64,000 nucleotides of DNA, from contig NZ_WJBC01000003.1 in assembly GCF_014284475.1 (NCBI RefSeq), forward strand, positions 147,339 through 211,338, given 5' to 3'. This DNA is from Acetobacterium fimetarium (GTDB lineage Bacteria; Bacillota; Clostridia; Eubacteriales; Eubacteriaceae). The notes beneath the pieces were generated by a model. That model did no database searches. It was not told the DNA's origin and saw only the letters and a program-made list of their open reading frames with translations. The position numbers and the translations under genes are program-made. This document shows, in pieces, positions 41,276-50,059 of the stretch (positions are counted from its first letter, which is position 1; each line of letters opens with the position of its first letter).

Positions 41276-43687
41276 CTATGGCGTAAATGTCACACTAACA
41301 TCACTGCCTTTTTCCACAACCGTTGTGGCGGCCGGTGTCTGACTTGAAGCAAAACCATTACCCGTTATTTTAAGGTTGAGTCCCAAACCGGATAGTATCT
41401 CATTGGCACTTTGAATTGAAAGCCCCTTGACATCCGGAACCACCACGGTTCCGCTGGTATTACTGGTAGAATCGCCCAAGCCCAGGACAATTTCAGTACT
41501 CGCATCATAAACGGTGTTAGTGGGAATGCTCTGGCTGATTACAAGGCTGCCGGCGGTAGCCGGATCGAAGCTGTATTTGATCCCTTTTTCGTCAAGAATA
41601 CTGGCCGCAAACGCCTTGGTCTGCCCAACAAGATCCGGAACCACAATGCTGCCTTTTTGGACGGCTTCGGCACTCACATTACTTAAGTTTGTATCTGCGG
41701 AATTATAATTCAGGGTCTGCTCCATCAAACTGATTGCCGTTGGCGCTGCACTGGTGCTGCCGTAAGCGCCTGCCTTCGGTTCATCCAGAACAACATAGAC
41801 GGAATACTTCGGGTCTTCAACCGGTGCAAAACAATAGAATGAAGTAACATATTTCGTCGTTGAATAGGCGCCATCGATGAATTTCTCAGCGGTTCCCGTT
41901 TTTCCTCCAATACTGTAACCTTCAGAAAGGGCGGTCATGCTTGAATCGTATTGTACCACCTTCCGCATAATCTCACGCATGGCTGAAGAGGTTTCAGTTG
42001 AAATGATCTGTTTAGGCGATTCTTCGGTTTCAGTGCCCTTTGTTTTACTGGAAATAATCGTCGGTTTTTGATAATATCCGTTGTTCACAACACTGTTCAA
42101 TGCACTGATCATCTGAATTGGTGTAACGGCCAATCCCTGACCGAAAGAAAAGGTTGCATAATCCACCTGGTTGATTCCGCCATTGGCTGTCGAAAGACGG
42201 TTGATGATCCCCGATTCTTCTCCATCCAGCTCAATTCCAGTCTTCTGACCCAATCCAAAATTGTAAACATACTGGAAGAAAACATCCGGATCCAGTTTTT
42301 CAATCATTTGAACCAAACCGGGATTGCAGGAAGTCGCAATCGCATCGGAAACAGTCTCTGTTCCATGAGGTCCCGTCGAACAGTTGATAACCGCATCGCC
42401 AACCTGGATGGATCCGGCGCAATAAACCGTTGTATCCGGTGTGACCACCCCTTCTTCAAGGGTCGCCGCGCCGGTTAGCGCTTTAAAAGTTGAACCCGGC
42501 TCATAAATAAAACTGACTGCCGGATTCTGATACATTTCCAGCAATTTTTCCGAATCCGTCATTCCCTTGATGTCCTCAGAATGGGTAGCTGTGAAGGTTG
42601 CATCCAGTGTATCCGAGTCGTTGAGATTATAATCCGGATTTGATGCCATGGCGACAATCTCACCGGTTTTTGTGTCCATAACGATGGCTGTAACACTTTT
42701 TGTCTGCCATGTTGCGGCCGCTTCGGCCACTGCTTTTTCAGCCATCAATTGAACATTGCTGTCGATGGTTAAGGTAATATCTTGCCCCTGAACCGGTTCC
42801 TTGAGGATTTTAGTCTGTGACGCAATCTGGTTTCCATCGGCATCCTTCTGATAATAGACGACCCCGTTTTCACCGCTTAAGATATCGTTATACGTCGCTT
42901 CCACACCATAAAGTCCGTTGTAATCGGCGCCGGTGAATCCCAGAATATAGGAAGCAAAATTGCCATTGGTATAGTATCTCCGATAATCGTTGAGCAACTC
43001 AACACCGTTGTAGCTTTCAATTTCTCCGGCATCATTTTTGATTGCTTCGGAATTTTTTAGCTCCAACGCCAGGGCATTATCAACTTTGCCCTTAATCAGA
43101 ACGGCGGTATTTTCTTTTCTTGTCGCCAGATCATGAATTTCATCATATTCCATATCCAAATCGCTGGCAAGCGACTTGGCAACGGCATCAGGATCGGTGA
43201 TTTTGATCGGTTCAAAATAAAGGACATTGTCTTCAACCGTCACTCCCGGGAAATTATGGCTTAAAGCCGTCACTGCCGTCGATTGACTGATCCCTGTTTT
43301 GACCTCAACGATATCATTTTCCAGGACCGAAATCTTGGCCATGACGTCTTCAACTTTCAAGCCAAGTTTGCTGCTGAGTGTCTTCGCCAGCCGCTCCGGT
43401 TGTTCAACTTGAAAGGGGATGACATTAACCGCTGACGCGGACGAATCTTTCGCCAGCACATTCCCGTTCCGATCGTAAATATCGCCTCGCGATGCGGTAA
43501 TCGGCACTTCCTCAACCAGCTGATCGACCTGTCGTTCGTATTTCCCTTGCGAATTTATAATCTGCAGGGAAAACAATCTGATTATAACAATAATTAAGCA
43601 CAATGAAAGTATAACCATCGCAAGTAGAATCTTATTCTGCTTGCTGACTGGTCCAATCTCCCGTTGTGCCTTCTTTTTTCTATTCAC
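41276..43687 (-). CDS. Class B penicillin-binding protein with PASTA domains (FtsI/SpoVD type)
   Basis: An 803-residue transpeptidase. Basic cytoplasmic tail and one transmembrane helix (about 20-45), PBP dimerisation domain (ASRGDIYDRNGNVLAKD), and transpeptidase domain with SxxK STFK (399-402), SCN (453-455) and KTG (596-598). Two PASTA repeats end the protein (from about 672: VVPDLVGQTKAFAASIL and VVVPDVKGLSIQSANEIL). It cross-links septal or spore-cortex peptidoglycan. Position after ftsL suits FtsI or SpoVD; only one pbp gene is present here, so the two cannot be told apart. It is longer than the usual 650-730 residues. Confidence 0.93.
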   Translation of the reverse strand: MNRKKKAQREIGPVSKQNKILLAMVILSLCLIIVIIRLFSLQIINSQGKYERQVDQLVEEVPITASRGDIYDRNGNVLAKDSSASAVNVIPFQVEQPERLAKTLSSKLGLKVEDVMAKISVLENDIVEVKTGISQSTAVTALSHNFPGVTVEDNVLYFEPIKITDPDAVAKSLASDLDMEYDEIHDLATRKENTAVLIKGKVDNALALELKNSEAIKNDAGEIESYNGVELLNDYRRYYTNGNFASYILGFTGADYNGLYGVEATYNDILSGENGVVYYQKDADGNQIASQTKILKEPVQGQDITLTIDSNVQLMAEKAVAEAAATWQTKSVTAIVMDTKTGEIVAMASNPDYNLNDSDTLDATFTATHSEDIKGMTDSEKLLEMYQNPAVSFIYEPGSTFKALTGAATLEEGVVTPDTTVYCAGSIQVGDAVINCSTGPHGTETVSDAIATSCNPGLVQMIEKLDPDVFFQYVYNFGLGQKTGIELDGEESGIINRLSTANGGINQVDYATFSFGQGLAVTPIQMISALNSVVNNGYYQKPTIISSKTKGTETEESPKQIISTETSSAMREIMRKVVQYDSSMTALSEGYSIGGKTGTAEKFIDGAYSTTKYVTSFYCFAPVEDPKYSVYVVLDEPKAGAYGSTSAAPTAISLMEQTLNYNSADTNLSNVSAEAVQKGSIVVPDLVGQTKAFAASILDEKGIKYSFDPATAGSLVISQSIPTNTVYDASTEIVLGLGDSTSNTSGTVVVPDVKGLSIQSANEILSGLGLNLKITGNGFASSQTPAATTVVEKGSDVSVTFTP

Positions 43688-43754
43688 ATTTATTCTCCAG
43701 AATCTATTCAGGTTTTCGACCGTTCGCCCTAAACCGTTTAAAGCAAACTATCGT

Positions 43755-44138
43755 TTAAAATAAATTTTGCAACCAACTTTTTACTTTTTCTGTCTCTGTC
43801 TCAGTTGTCTTCTTTTCCTGTTTGGCAACCGTCTCTTTCCGATATTGTGTTTGCGTCGGCTCGGTCATACCGTAACCTCTCGCTTCGGCTTCAATGGCTT
43901 GCAAGTCCATATTTGTAACCAACTGACCTTCTTTACTGTCATTCACCAGAACGGCTGCATCCAGTGTTTTTTGAAGGCTCAGAATTTCTGTATTCTTTTC
44001 TGTAATCACCGAATGTTGAAACAAAAGTCCCGCCATCACCCCAAATGCCAGAAAGCAGCAAAAAGCAATGAGCAAATCAAAGCTCATTGTTTTCTTCTGG
44101 GGTTTGGCTCTTCGTTTTTTTTTACTTGCAGTCGCCAT
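43755..44138 (-). CDS. ftsL: Cell division protein FtsL-like
   Basis: A 127-residue bitopic protein: a lysine-rich cytoplasmic tail (ATASKKKRRAKPQKKTMS), one transmembrane helix (about 22-44), a short coiled coil (VITEKNTEILSLQKTLDAAVLVN) and MDLQAIEAEARGYGMTEPTQTQY, the FtsL/DivIC-type ending. Sequence conservation in this family is low, so the call rests on topology and on its place between rsmH and the pbp gene. Confidence 0.85.
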   Translation of the reverse strand: MATASKKKRRAKPQKKTMSFDLLIAFCCFLAFGVMAGLLFQHSVITEKNTEILSLQKTLDAAVLVNDSKEGQLVTNMDLQAIEAEARGYGMTEPTQTQYRKETVAKQEKKTTETETEKVKSWLQNLF

Positions 44139-44159
44139 GGAACTCTCCTTAATGTTAAA

Positions 44160-45116
44160 TCAGCTTCCTGTTCCCAGCTTTTCAATGATCCGCAGTTTTG
44201 CACTTCGAGAACGTCGGTTTTGTTCCTGCTCATCTTGCCCCGGCGCGATCGGTTTTCTTGAAATTATTTTCAATTCCGGCTTTTTTCCACAAACACATTG
44301 TGGAAAATCCGGTGGACAGGTACATGGGTTGGCTCTGTTTTTAAAGAAATGCTTGACGACACGGTCTTCCAGGGAATGGAATGTGATCACACACATCCGT
44401 CCTCCCGGTTTAAGTGCATCAAGCCCTTGCGACAAAGCATCCTCTAATATTTTTAATTCACCATTAACCTCCAGGCGAATCGCCTGAAATGTTTTTCTGG
44501 AAGGGTGTTTTTCCTTATTGCGTTCCCTGGGAGGATAAGCTCTTTTGATAATCTCACTTAATTCCAGGGTTGATGTAATCCGTTTAACTTCTCTGGCTTT
44601 CACTATGGACTTTACTATCTGGCTGGCAAACTTTTCTTCCCCATACAGAAACAGGATCTTTTTTAATTCTCCGGGTGGATAGTCATTGACAACTGTTTCT
44701 GCCGTTAAATCGGCAGACTGGTTCATTCTCATGTCCAGCGGTCCATCGTGATGATAGGAAAAGCCTCGGGTATCATCATCCAGTTGAAATGATGAAACCC
44801 CGAGGTCATATAGAATACCGTCGATTCCAAAGAGATGGAGGCTCTCCAGAACCTTGGCTAAACTGGCAAAATTACTTTTCACAAAATAACGCTGGCAGGT
44901 ATAATTTTCGAGGCGTTTTTTTGCATAATCCAGGGCAAAATCATCTTGATCAATGCCCACCAAAATCCCATTTTCTCCCAAAGCTTCACAGATCCATTGG
45001 GAATGCCCGCCGCCGCCTAATGTACAATCCACATAAACGCCCGCCGGATGAATACACAGGCCTTCAATTGATTCGCGCAATAAAACGGATGTGTGAGAAA
45101 ATGTATTTGGCTTCAT
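44160..45116 (-). CDS. rsmH: 16S rRNA (cytosine-1402-N4)-methyltransferase
   Basis: A 318-residue SAM-dependent methyltransferase. HTSVLLRESIEGLCIHPAGVYVDCTLGGGGHS is the family start and SAM site; GVSSFQLDDDTRGFSYHHDGPLDMRM, FQAIRLEVNGELK and CVITFHSLEDRVVKHFFK are signature motifs. A CTCPPDFPQCVCG cysteine group is also typical. Overlaps mraZ by one base. Confidence 0.97.
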   Translation of the reverse strand: MKPNTFSHTSVLLRESIEGLCIHPAGVYVDCTLGGGGHSQWICEALGENGILVGIDQDDFALDYAKKRLENYTCQRYFVKSNFASLAKVLESLHLFGIDGILYDLGVSSFQLDDDTRGFSYHHDGPLDMRMNQSADLTAETVVNDYPPGELKKILFLYGEEKFASQIVKSIVKAREVKRITSTLELSEIIKRAYPPRERNKEKHPSRKTFQAIRLEVNGELKILEDALSQGLDALKPGGRMCVITFHSLEDRVVKHFFKNRANPCTCPPDFPQCVCGKKPELKIISRKPIAPGQDEQEQNRRSRSAKLRIIEKLGTGS

Positions 45117-45547
45117 TAAATTCCTAGCATTGCCATATTGTTGGCAATGTCCTCATAGTTTAAATCATCATTATCATTATAGCCGGACCATAACTGACTG
45201 TCCCAAATTTCCAATCGATTTGAAACGCCGATGATGGTCACCTCTTTTGTGATTTTTGCATATTTCCGAAGCGAAATCGGAATGCTGGCTCGACCCTGTC
45301 GATCCAATTCACAATCGGCAGCACCGGCAAAGAAAAAACGGGTGAAGGCCCTTGCGTCTTTGTCCGATATTGGCAAAGACTTCAATTTGCTCTCAAAATT
45401 TTCCCACTCTTCCATGGAAAAAACAAACAGACAACAATCCAGCCCCTTCGTTAGGACGAACTGACCGCCAAGAGATTCTCTGAATTTTGAAGGAATGATT
45501 AATCTTCCCTTATCGTCGATATTATGCTCATATTCTCCAAAAAACAT
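45116..45547 (-). CDS. mraZ: Transcriptional regulator MraZ
   Basis: A 143-residue protein with two SpoVT-AbrB-like repeats: [27 protein letters not shown] and [25 protein letters not shown]. MraZ binds GTGG repeats in its own promoter and sets dcw cluster expression. It is the first gene of the mraZ-rsmH-ftsL-pbp unit. Confidence 0.97.
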   Translation of the reverse strand: MFFGEYEHNIDDKGRLIIPSKFRESLGGQFVLTKGLDCCLFVFSMEEWENFESKLKSLPISDKDARAFTRFFFAGAADCELDRQGRASIPISLRKYAKITKEVTIIGVSNRLEIWDSQLWSGYNDNDDLNYEDIANNMAMLGI

Positions 45548-45591
45548 TCAGATTCCCCTCCTTCTTACTTTGCTCTTCCATTCTGTTCCAC

Positions 45592-45620
45592 ATTATACCA
45601 CACTCCACCACCCTTCACAA
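45592..45620 (-). promoter_or_regulatory. mraZ promoter with GTGG repeats
   Basis: Minus strand -35 TTGTGA (45615-45620), 17-base spacer, -10 TATAAT (45592-45597). The spacer and flanks hold four GTGG units (GGTGGTGGAGTGTGG, then TGTGG just after the -10). MraZ is known to bind tandem GTGG-type repeats near its promoter, so these are likely MraZ boxes. Confidence 0.7.
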
Positions 45621-45898
45621 GTTGAACAGACATCTATTAAGAAAAAAACAGGGTTTTATTTTGTTAAAAATTAACAACATTTGTATTGATTTTATATCAG
45701 AATGCTTTAAAAAATATTTTTTTTACCGGGCGTTGACAAGCACATCACGGCAACGCCATTAAATCGTTTTCTGCCGCTGTCACCACGTTTACATTTCATT
45801 TTTTTAACAGTTTCACCTTAAAATTCCAGATTATAACTTGTGATTATAGGGGTTTTAGTTTAAACTATTAAAATAATGAAAATTAAGGAGTATGAAAA
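45621..45898. other. Divergent intergenic region between mraZ and the ACT gene
   Basis: No gene seen. A hairpin GGCGTTG (45729-45735) / CAACGCC (45751-45757) lies in the middle. On the plus strand a weak promoter TTGTGA (45838-45843), 17-base spacer, TAAACT (45861-45866) precedes the ACT gene. Confidence 0.45.
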
Positions 45899-46168
45899 AT
45901 GAGAGCAGTAGTCACGGTTATCGGAAAAGACCGCACCGGAATTATTTACAATGTGTCAAAAATTTTAGCAGAAAGCAATGTCAACATTGAAGACATCAGT
46001 CAGACCGTTATGGATGATTTTTTCACCATGATCATGCTGGTTAACTTGGATAATATGTCAATTGATTTTAATAAATTAAAAACCCAGCTGGAACAAATAG
46101 CTGACACGATCGGCATGTCCATCCGCATTCAGCATGAAGATCTTTTCAATGCAATGCACACCATTTGA
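45899..46168 (+). CDS. ACT domain-containing protein (UPF0237)
   Basis: An 89-residue stand-alone ACT domain: MRAVVTVIGKDRTGIIYNVSKILAESNVNIEDISQTVMDDFFTMIML is a clear beta-alpha-beta ACT opening, similar to GcvR-like and UPF0237 proteins that bind amino acids. The ribosome binding site AAGGAG is 8 bases upstream. It lies 9 bases before the PFL-family gene; this pair is conserved in many Firmicutes and archaea, so the ACT protein may be its amino-acid-sensing partner. Confidence 0.92.
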   Translation: MRAVVTVIGKDRTGIIYNVSKILAESNVNIEDISQTVMDDFFTMIMLVNLDNMSIDFNKLKTQLEQIADTIGMSIRIQHEDLFNAMHTI

Positions 46169-46177
46169 GGTTGAATT

Positions 46178-47536
46178 ATGACAATGTTTAAAGACGTCCT
46201 TGAGACGGTAAGAATGATTGAAAAAGAACGCCTGGATATCCGCACCATTACCATGGGGATTTCATTGCTTGACTGTATTGATTCTTCTGGCGAAAAAAGC
46301 AGAAAAAAAATATACGATAAAATCGCCCGTTTGGCCGAAAATCTGGTAAAAGAAGGGGAACGGATTGAGACCGAACTGGGTATTCCCATTGTCAATAAAC
46401 GGATCTCGGTAACCCCGATTTCACTGATTGCCGGCAGCAGCGATGACCTGAATTACGTGGCATACGCAAAAACGCTTGATGCCGCCGCTGCGACGGTTGG
46501 TGTCAACTTCATTGGCGGTTTTTCTGCCCTGGTTCCAAAAGGCTTTACCAAGGGCGACCGCATTCTGATTGATTCCATTCCTGAAGCACTGGCAACGACC
46601 AATAACGTCTGTTCATCAATAAATCTCGGCTCGTCGAAATCCGGTATCAACATGGATGCCGTCAAACGCATCGGCGAAGTGATCAAGGAAACCGCCTATC
46701 TCACCCGCGATGCCGACTCCATCGGTTGCGCGAAATTCGTGGCTTTTGCCAACGCGGTGGAAGACAATCCTTTTATGGCCGGCGCCTTCCATGGCGTGGG
46801 CGAAGCTGAATCCGTCCTTAATGTCGGCGTCAGCGGCCCCGGTGTTGTCAAACGCGCGCTGGAAAAAGCCCAAAATGCATCCTTCGGTGAAATGGCGGAA
46901 ATCATTAAAAAAACAGCCTTTAAAATCACCCGTGCCGGTCATCTGGTCGGAACAACCGTCGCCGAACGACTTAACGTTCCCTTTGGCATTCTGGACTTAT
47001 CCCTGGCGCCAACCCCGGAAATCGGCGACAGTGTGGCCCGTATTCTGGAAGAGATGGGACTTGAACACTGCGGCGCTCACGGTACCACTGCCGCACTGGC
47101 CATGTTGAACGACGCTGTAAAAAAAGGCGGGATTATGGCCTCAACCTCAGTTGGTGGTTTCAGCGGCGCATTTATTCCCGTCAGTGAAGATGAAGGCATG
47201 ATTGAAGCCGTCGAATGCGGCGCCCTCACCTTTGATAAACTGGAAGCCATGACCAGCGTCTGTTCAGTGGGCATCGATATGGTTGCCATTCCCGGCGATA
47301 CCCCGGCGACCACTATTTCCGCCATCATTGCTGATGAAGCGGCAATTGGTGTCATCAACAACAAAACGACCGGGGTCCGACTTATTCCAGTGTACGGAAA
47401 AAGCGTTGGCGATACCGCCGAATTCGGCGGTCTCCTTGGACATGCGCCGATCATGCCGGTTAATAAAAATGACTCCTCTGTTTTTATCAACCGTGGCGGT
47501 CATATTCCTGCCCCGATTCATAGCTTCAAAAACTGA
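46178..47536 (+). CDS. PFL family protein (DUF711/UPF0210)
   Basis: A 452-residue soluble protein of the DUF711/UPF0210 family, distantly related in fold to pyruvate formate-lyase. Seen: [54 protein letters not shown], and [24 protein letters not shown]. No PFL active-site Cys-Cys pair or glycyl-radical RVxG motif is apparent, so enzyme activity should not be assumed. Forms a two-gene operon with the ACT protein and ends at a strong terminator. Confidence 0.9.
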   Translation: MTMFKDVLETVRMIEKERLDIRTITMGISLLDCIDSSGEKSRKKIYDKIARLAENLVKEGERIETELGIPIVNKRISVTPISLIAGSSDDLNYVAYAKTLDAAAATVGVNFIGGFSALVPKGFTKGDRILIDSIPEALATTNNVCSSINLGSSKSGINMDAVKRIGEVIKETAYLTRDADSIGCAKFVAFANAVEDNPFMAGAFHGVGEAESVLNVGVSGPGVVKRALEKAQNASFGEMAEIIKKTAFKITRAGHLVGTTVAERLNVPFGILDLSLAPTPEIGDSVARILEEMGLEHCGAHGTTAALAMLNDAVKKGGIMASTSVGGFSGAFIPVSEDEGMIEAVECGALTFDKLEAMTSVCSVGIDMVAIPGDTPATTISAIIADEAAIGVINNKTTGVRLIPVYGKSVGDTAEFGGLLGHAPIMPVNKNDSSVFINRGGHIPAPIHSFKN

Positions 47537-47571
47537 CATTTATAAAAGCACCAATGTTATTTTAAAGGTCA

Positions 47572-47600
47572 TCGCAAAACAAATGAAATTTGTTTTGCGA
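47572..47600 (+). terminator. Intrinsic terminator of the ACT-PFL operon
   Basis: Perfect 13-bp stem TCGCAAAACAAAT (47572-47584) / ATTTGTTTTGCGA (47588-47600), GAA loop, followed by CCCTTTTTTTATTT on the plus strand. Confidence 0.88.
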
Positions 47601-47694
47601 AAGCCCTTTTTTTATTTAATTTTTCACCAACCTTATTCAGTGCCATCACCGTAATGTGTTATAATGGAAAAAAACAGCTTAGCGAGGTTCATTT

Positions 47695-48777
47695 ATGTTT
47701 ACATTGCCCGATTATATTTCCCCTGATTTCACAGAAGATTTCTTTCAAAAGGCGCCTAACGTCCGCACCATGCCCGCTCCCCTGGACGGCGTCGTGCCGG
47801 AAAATTTTTATGCCACCACGATCTACCCCGAATATTTTAAAATTCACGATAACTGGCGGCTGATGTCCGAAAGCCGGATGGACTGTGTTGTTGTCATCAC
47901 TGATGATCTTCCGCAAGCCATCGAGTTCAGAAACGTCAAAAAAGGAGACTCGGTTGTGGTTGGCCGTCAGGAAGGCGGGGAAAACGGCGTCTATGTGGAT
48001 CATTTTGCCTTTTCAAAAAAGCCGAACAAAGGGGATAATTTTTCATTCAGAACTTCGAATTCCAGAGAAACTGCTTATTCCAGAGACTATGACCGACTCT
48101 ATGAATTGCTGGAATTTGAACGCGAGCACGGTTATATTCTCTGGGTTCTCGGCCCGGCGGTGACTTTTGATCAGGATTCCCGAAACGCCATGGCGCACCT
48201 GATTAGTTCCGGCTATGTGGATGCGCTTTTTGCCGGAAATGCACTGGCCACTCACGATCTGGAGTCTCATTTTTTCAACACCGCTTTAGGACAGGATATT
48301 TATTCCAAAGAGAATAAATCAATGGGACATTACCACCATATTGAAACCATCAACCGTGCGCGCAGTTGCGGTTCGTTCGAAAAACTGATTGAAAAATACA
48401 AGATCGAAGACGGCATCGTCAGTGCCTGTATCAAGAACGAAATACCAATGGTATTAGCAGGTTCCATCCGGGATGATGGACCTTTACCCGGCGTCTATGC
48501 AGACGCCTACGAAGCCCAGGATGCTCTGCGGACACATACCAAAAAAGCCACGACCGTGATTTGCCTGGCCACTCAGCTTCACACCATCGCAACCGGCAAT
48601 ATGACACCCTCCTACCAGGTTGTTGACGGTGTGGTGCGTCCCGTCTATTTTTATTCCATTGATATCTCTGAATTTGTGGTCAACAAGCTTAAAGACCGCG
48701 GGAGCCTGAGTTCCAAAGCCATCATCACCAACGTCCAGGACTTTATGGTCAATCTCCAGCGCAATCTGCCTGAATAA
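47695..48777 (+). CDS. TIGR00300 family protein, archaeal-type ornithine cyclodeaminase-like
   Basis: A 360-residue protein resembling the TIGR00300 (LOR/SDH-conserved) family; relatives form the ornithine cyclodeaminase part of cyanobacterial AgrE/ArgZ and methanogen enzymes. Seen: an N-terminal MDCVVVITDD and RNVKKGDSVVVGRQ region, then a Rossmann-type half with GYVDALFAGNALATHDLE, EIPMVLAGSIRDDGPLPGVYADAYEAQ and LATQLHTIATGNMTP. If active it would convert ornithine to proline and ammonia with NAD+; this is inferred from family only. A TATAAT box lies about 30 bases before the ATG. Confidence 0.65.
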   Translation: MFTLPDYISPDFTEDFFQKAPNVRTMPAPLDGVVPENFYATTIYPEYFKIHDNWRLMSESRMDCVVVITDDLPQAIEFRNVKKGDSVVVGRQEGGENGVYVDHFAFSKKPNKGDNFSFRTSNSRETAYSRDYDRLYELLEFEREHGYILWVLGPAVTFDQDSRNAMAHLISSGYVDALFAGNALATHDLESHFFNTALGQDIYSKENKSMGHYHHIETINRARSCGSFEKLIEKYKIEDGIVSACIKNEIPMVLAGSIRDDGPLPGVYADAYEAQDALRTHTKKATTVICLATQLHTIATGNMTPSYQVVDGVVRPVYFYSIDISEFVVNKLKDRGSLSSKAIITNVQDFMVNLQRNLPE

Positions 48778-48787
48778 ACGCACAAAA

Positions 48788-48814
48788 AGAGCGATTTCAC
48801 AACAAAACCGCTCT
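48788..48814 (-). terminator. Minus-strand terminator beyond the repeat
   Basis: Stem AGAGCG (48788-48793) / CGCTCT (48809-48814) followed on the minus strand by TTTTTGTG. It would end sirtuin transcription, but only after the transcript has crossed the repeat at 48813-48940. Confidence 0.55.
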
Positions 48815-48940
48815 CAGGTTGTCAACAAACCCCGTACCGACAATTGTTAATCGGTTGTATGCTACAAGATCGGACAGGCTAACGCCGTGTCCGCCATGAT
48901 GCATACAACACGATGCAACAATTATCGGTACTACGTTAGT
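48813..48940 (-). repeat. Dispersed palindromic repeat, copy 2
   Basis: Reverse complement of copy 1 (241-367) over its full length, 128 bases, with matching ends (ACTAACG.AGTACCG and TTGACAACCTGAG when read on the minus strand) and the same outer arms and inner hairpin (GGACA..GGC / GCCTGTCC). Differences in the inner hairpin keep base pairing in part. Like copy 1 it lies between the 3' ends of two convergent genes. Confidence 0.75.
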
Positions 48941-48953
48941 ATTTTATCCACAG

Positions 48954-48994
48954 TATCCGGCAAGGGCCAATCCATGATCGCTCCTTGCCGGATA
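48954..48994 (+). terminator. Plus-strand terminator of the TIGR00300 gene
   Basis: Perfect 12-bp stem TATCCGGCAAGG (48954-48965) / CCTTGCCGGATA (48983-48994), then TTTTTTTTATAG on the plus strand. It lies beyond the repeat, so the TIGR00300 mRNA carries the repeat in its 3' end. There is no T tract on the minus side. Confidence 0.8.
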
Positions 48995-49000
48995 TTTTTT

Positions 49001-49723
49001 TTATAGTTTAATGGCTCCCAGCACTTCTCCGATCTTTCCATTGATTGTCAGATTTGACATATCGTCCATGGGTGTCGAAGATTTATTGATCAAAACCAGA
49101 TGGTTGCCCCGATAATAATTAATCAGACCCGCTGCCGGGTAAACCGCTAATGAAGTTCCCCCGATAATCAGGACATCGGCTTTGGCAATCGCGGAAACGG
49201 ATCGATTCATGACATCACTGTCCAAACCTTCCCCATATAAAACCACATCCGGCTTGATCGTTCCGCCACAGGAGCACTTGGGAACTGTTTCGGTTCCGGC
49301 AATGATTTTCACATCATAATACTGATGACATTTCATGCAGTAATTTCGCAGCACCGATCCATGCAGTTCCAGCACATTTTTACTCCCGGCCATCTGATGA
49401 AGCCCATCGATGTTCTGGGTGATCACGGCCTTCAGTTTTCCCGCCGCTTCAAGCTCCGCCAATTTGATATGGGCTTTGTTCGGGCGGGCCTCCGGACATA
49501 ACATCTTGTTACGGTAGAACCGGTAGAATTCCTCGGTATTATCCATGAAAAATTCATGGGATAAAATGGTTTCCGGCGGATATTCATAATTTTGGTTGTA
49601 GAGACCATCCACGCTTCTAAAATCGGGAATGCCGCTTTCCGTGGAGACTCCTGCCCCACCAAAAAAAACAATATTCTTTGCCTGATCCACAATTTCCTGT
49701 AATTTTTTAATTTCTGCTGTCAT
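49001..49723 (-). CDS. NAD-dependent protein deacylase, SIR2 family
   Basis: A 240-residue sirtuin. NAD site GGAGVSTESGIPDFRSVDGLY, VITQNIDGLHQMAG, catalytic histidine in LELHGSVLRNYC, and a zinc module CMKC...CSCGG. Removes acyl groups from lysine using NAD+. Length matches bacterial CobB/SrtN types. No metabolic partner gene is adjacent. Confidence 0.95.
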   Translation of the reverse strand: MTAEIKKLQEIVDQAKNIVFFGGAGVSTESGIPDFRSVDGLYNQNYEYPPETILSHEFFMDNTEEFYRFYRNKMLCPEARPNKAHIKLAELEAAGKLKAVITQNIDGLHQMAGSKNVLELHGSVLRNYCMKCHQYYDVKIIAGTETVPKCSCGGTIKPDVVLYGEGLDSDVMNRSVSAIAKADVLIIGGTSLAVYPAAGLINYYRGNHLVLINKSSTPMDDMSNLTINGKIGEVLGAIKL

Positions 49724-49764
49724 TTTTTCTTCTCAGTCTCCTTTGCTTATTCTTCAATTTCTTT

Positions 49765-50043
49765 CTAAAACCATTCTACCATATCAAAAGCCATTTTACT
49801 TGAATCAAGATGATAAATCTTTGCATCACCGGAGGTCAGCAGCCACTCCGTGACGATTCTCTTCTGAAGATTCTGTATGGCATCCGGCATCGCAACGATG
49901 CATCAAAGATCGCCCGGGTACATTCCAACACGTTGTAGTCATCCATCCCCGCCGGCATATCCATATCCGTCGCATCGGTGACAGCTTTGATCAACGGATT
50001 TTTATCTCGCTAATTTCAAGCGATATTCGCGTCCGGCCATCAT
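49765..50043 (-). pseudogene. Decayed GyrI-like effector domain gene
   Basis: The gap between the sirtuin and GNAT genes has no intact frame. Minus-strand pieces in two frames read TDMDMPAGMDDYNVLECTRAIF and MPDAIQNLQKRIVTEWLLTSG, followed by a short tail ending in a TAG at 49765. These match, in order, the middle and end of GyrI-like small-molecule-binding domains of AraC regulators (PAG..Y.VF..., MPxAIQxLxKRIxxEWLPTSGY). A start codon and an HTH are not seen. Assignment is tentative. Confidence 0.5.
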
Positions 50044-50059
50044 GACTTTCCCGTCACTT

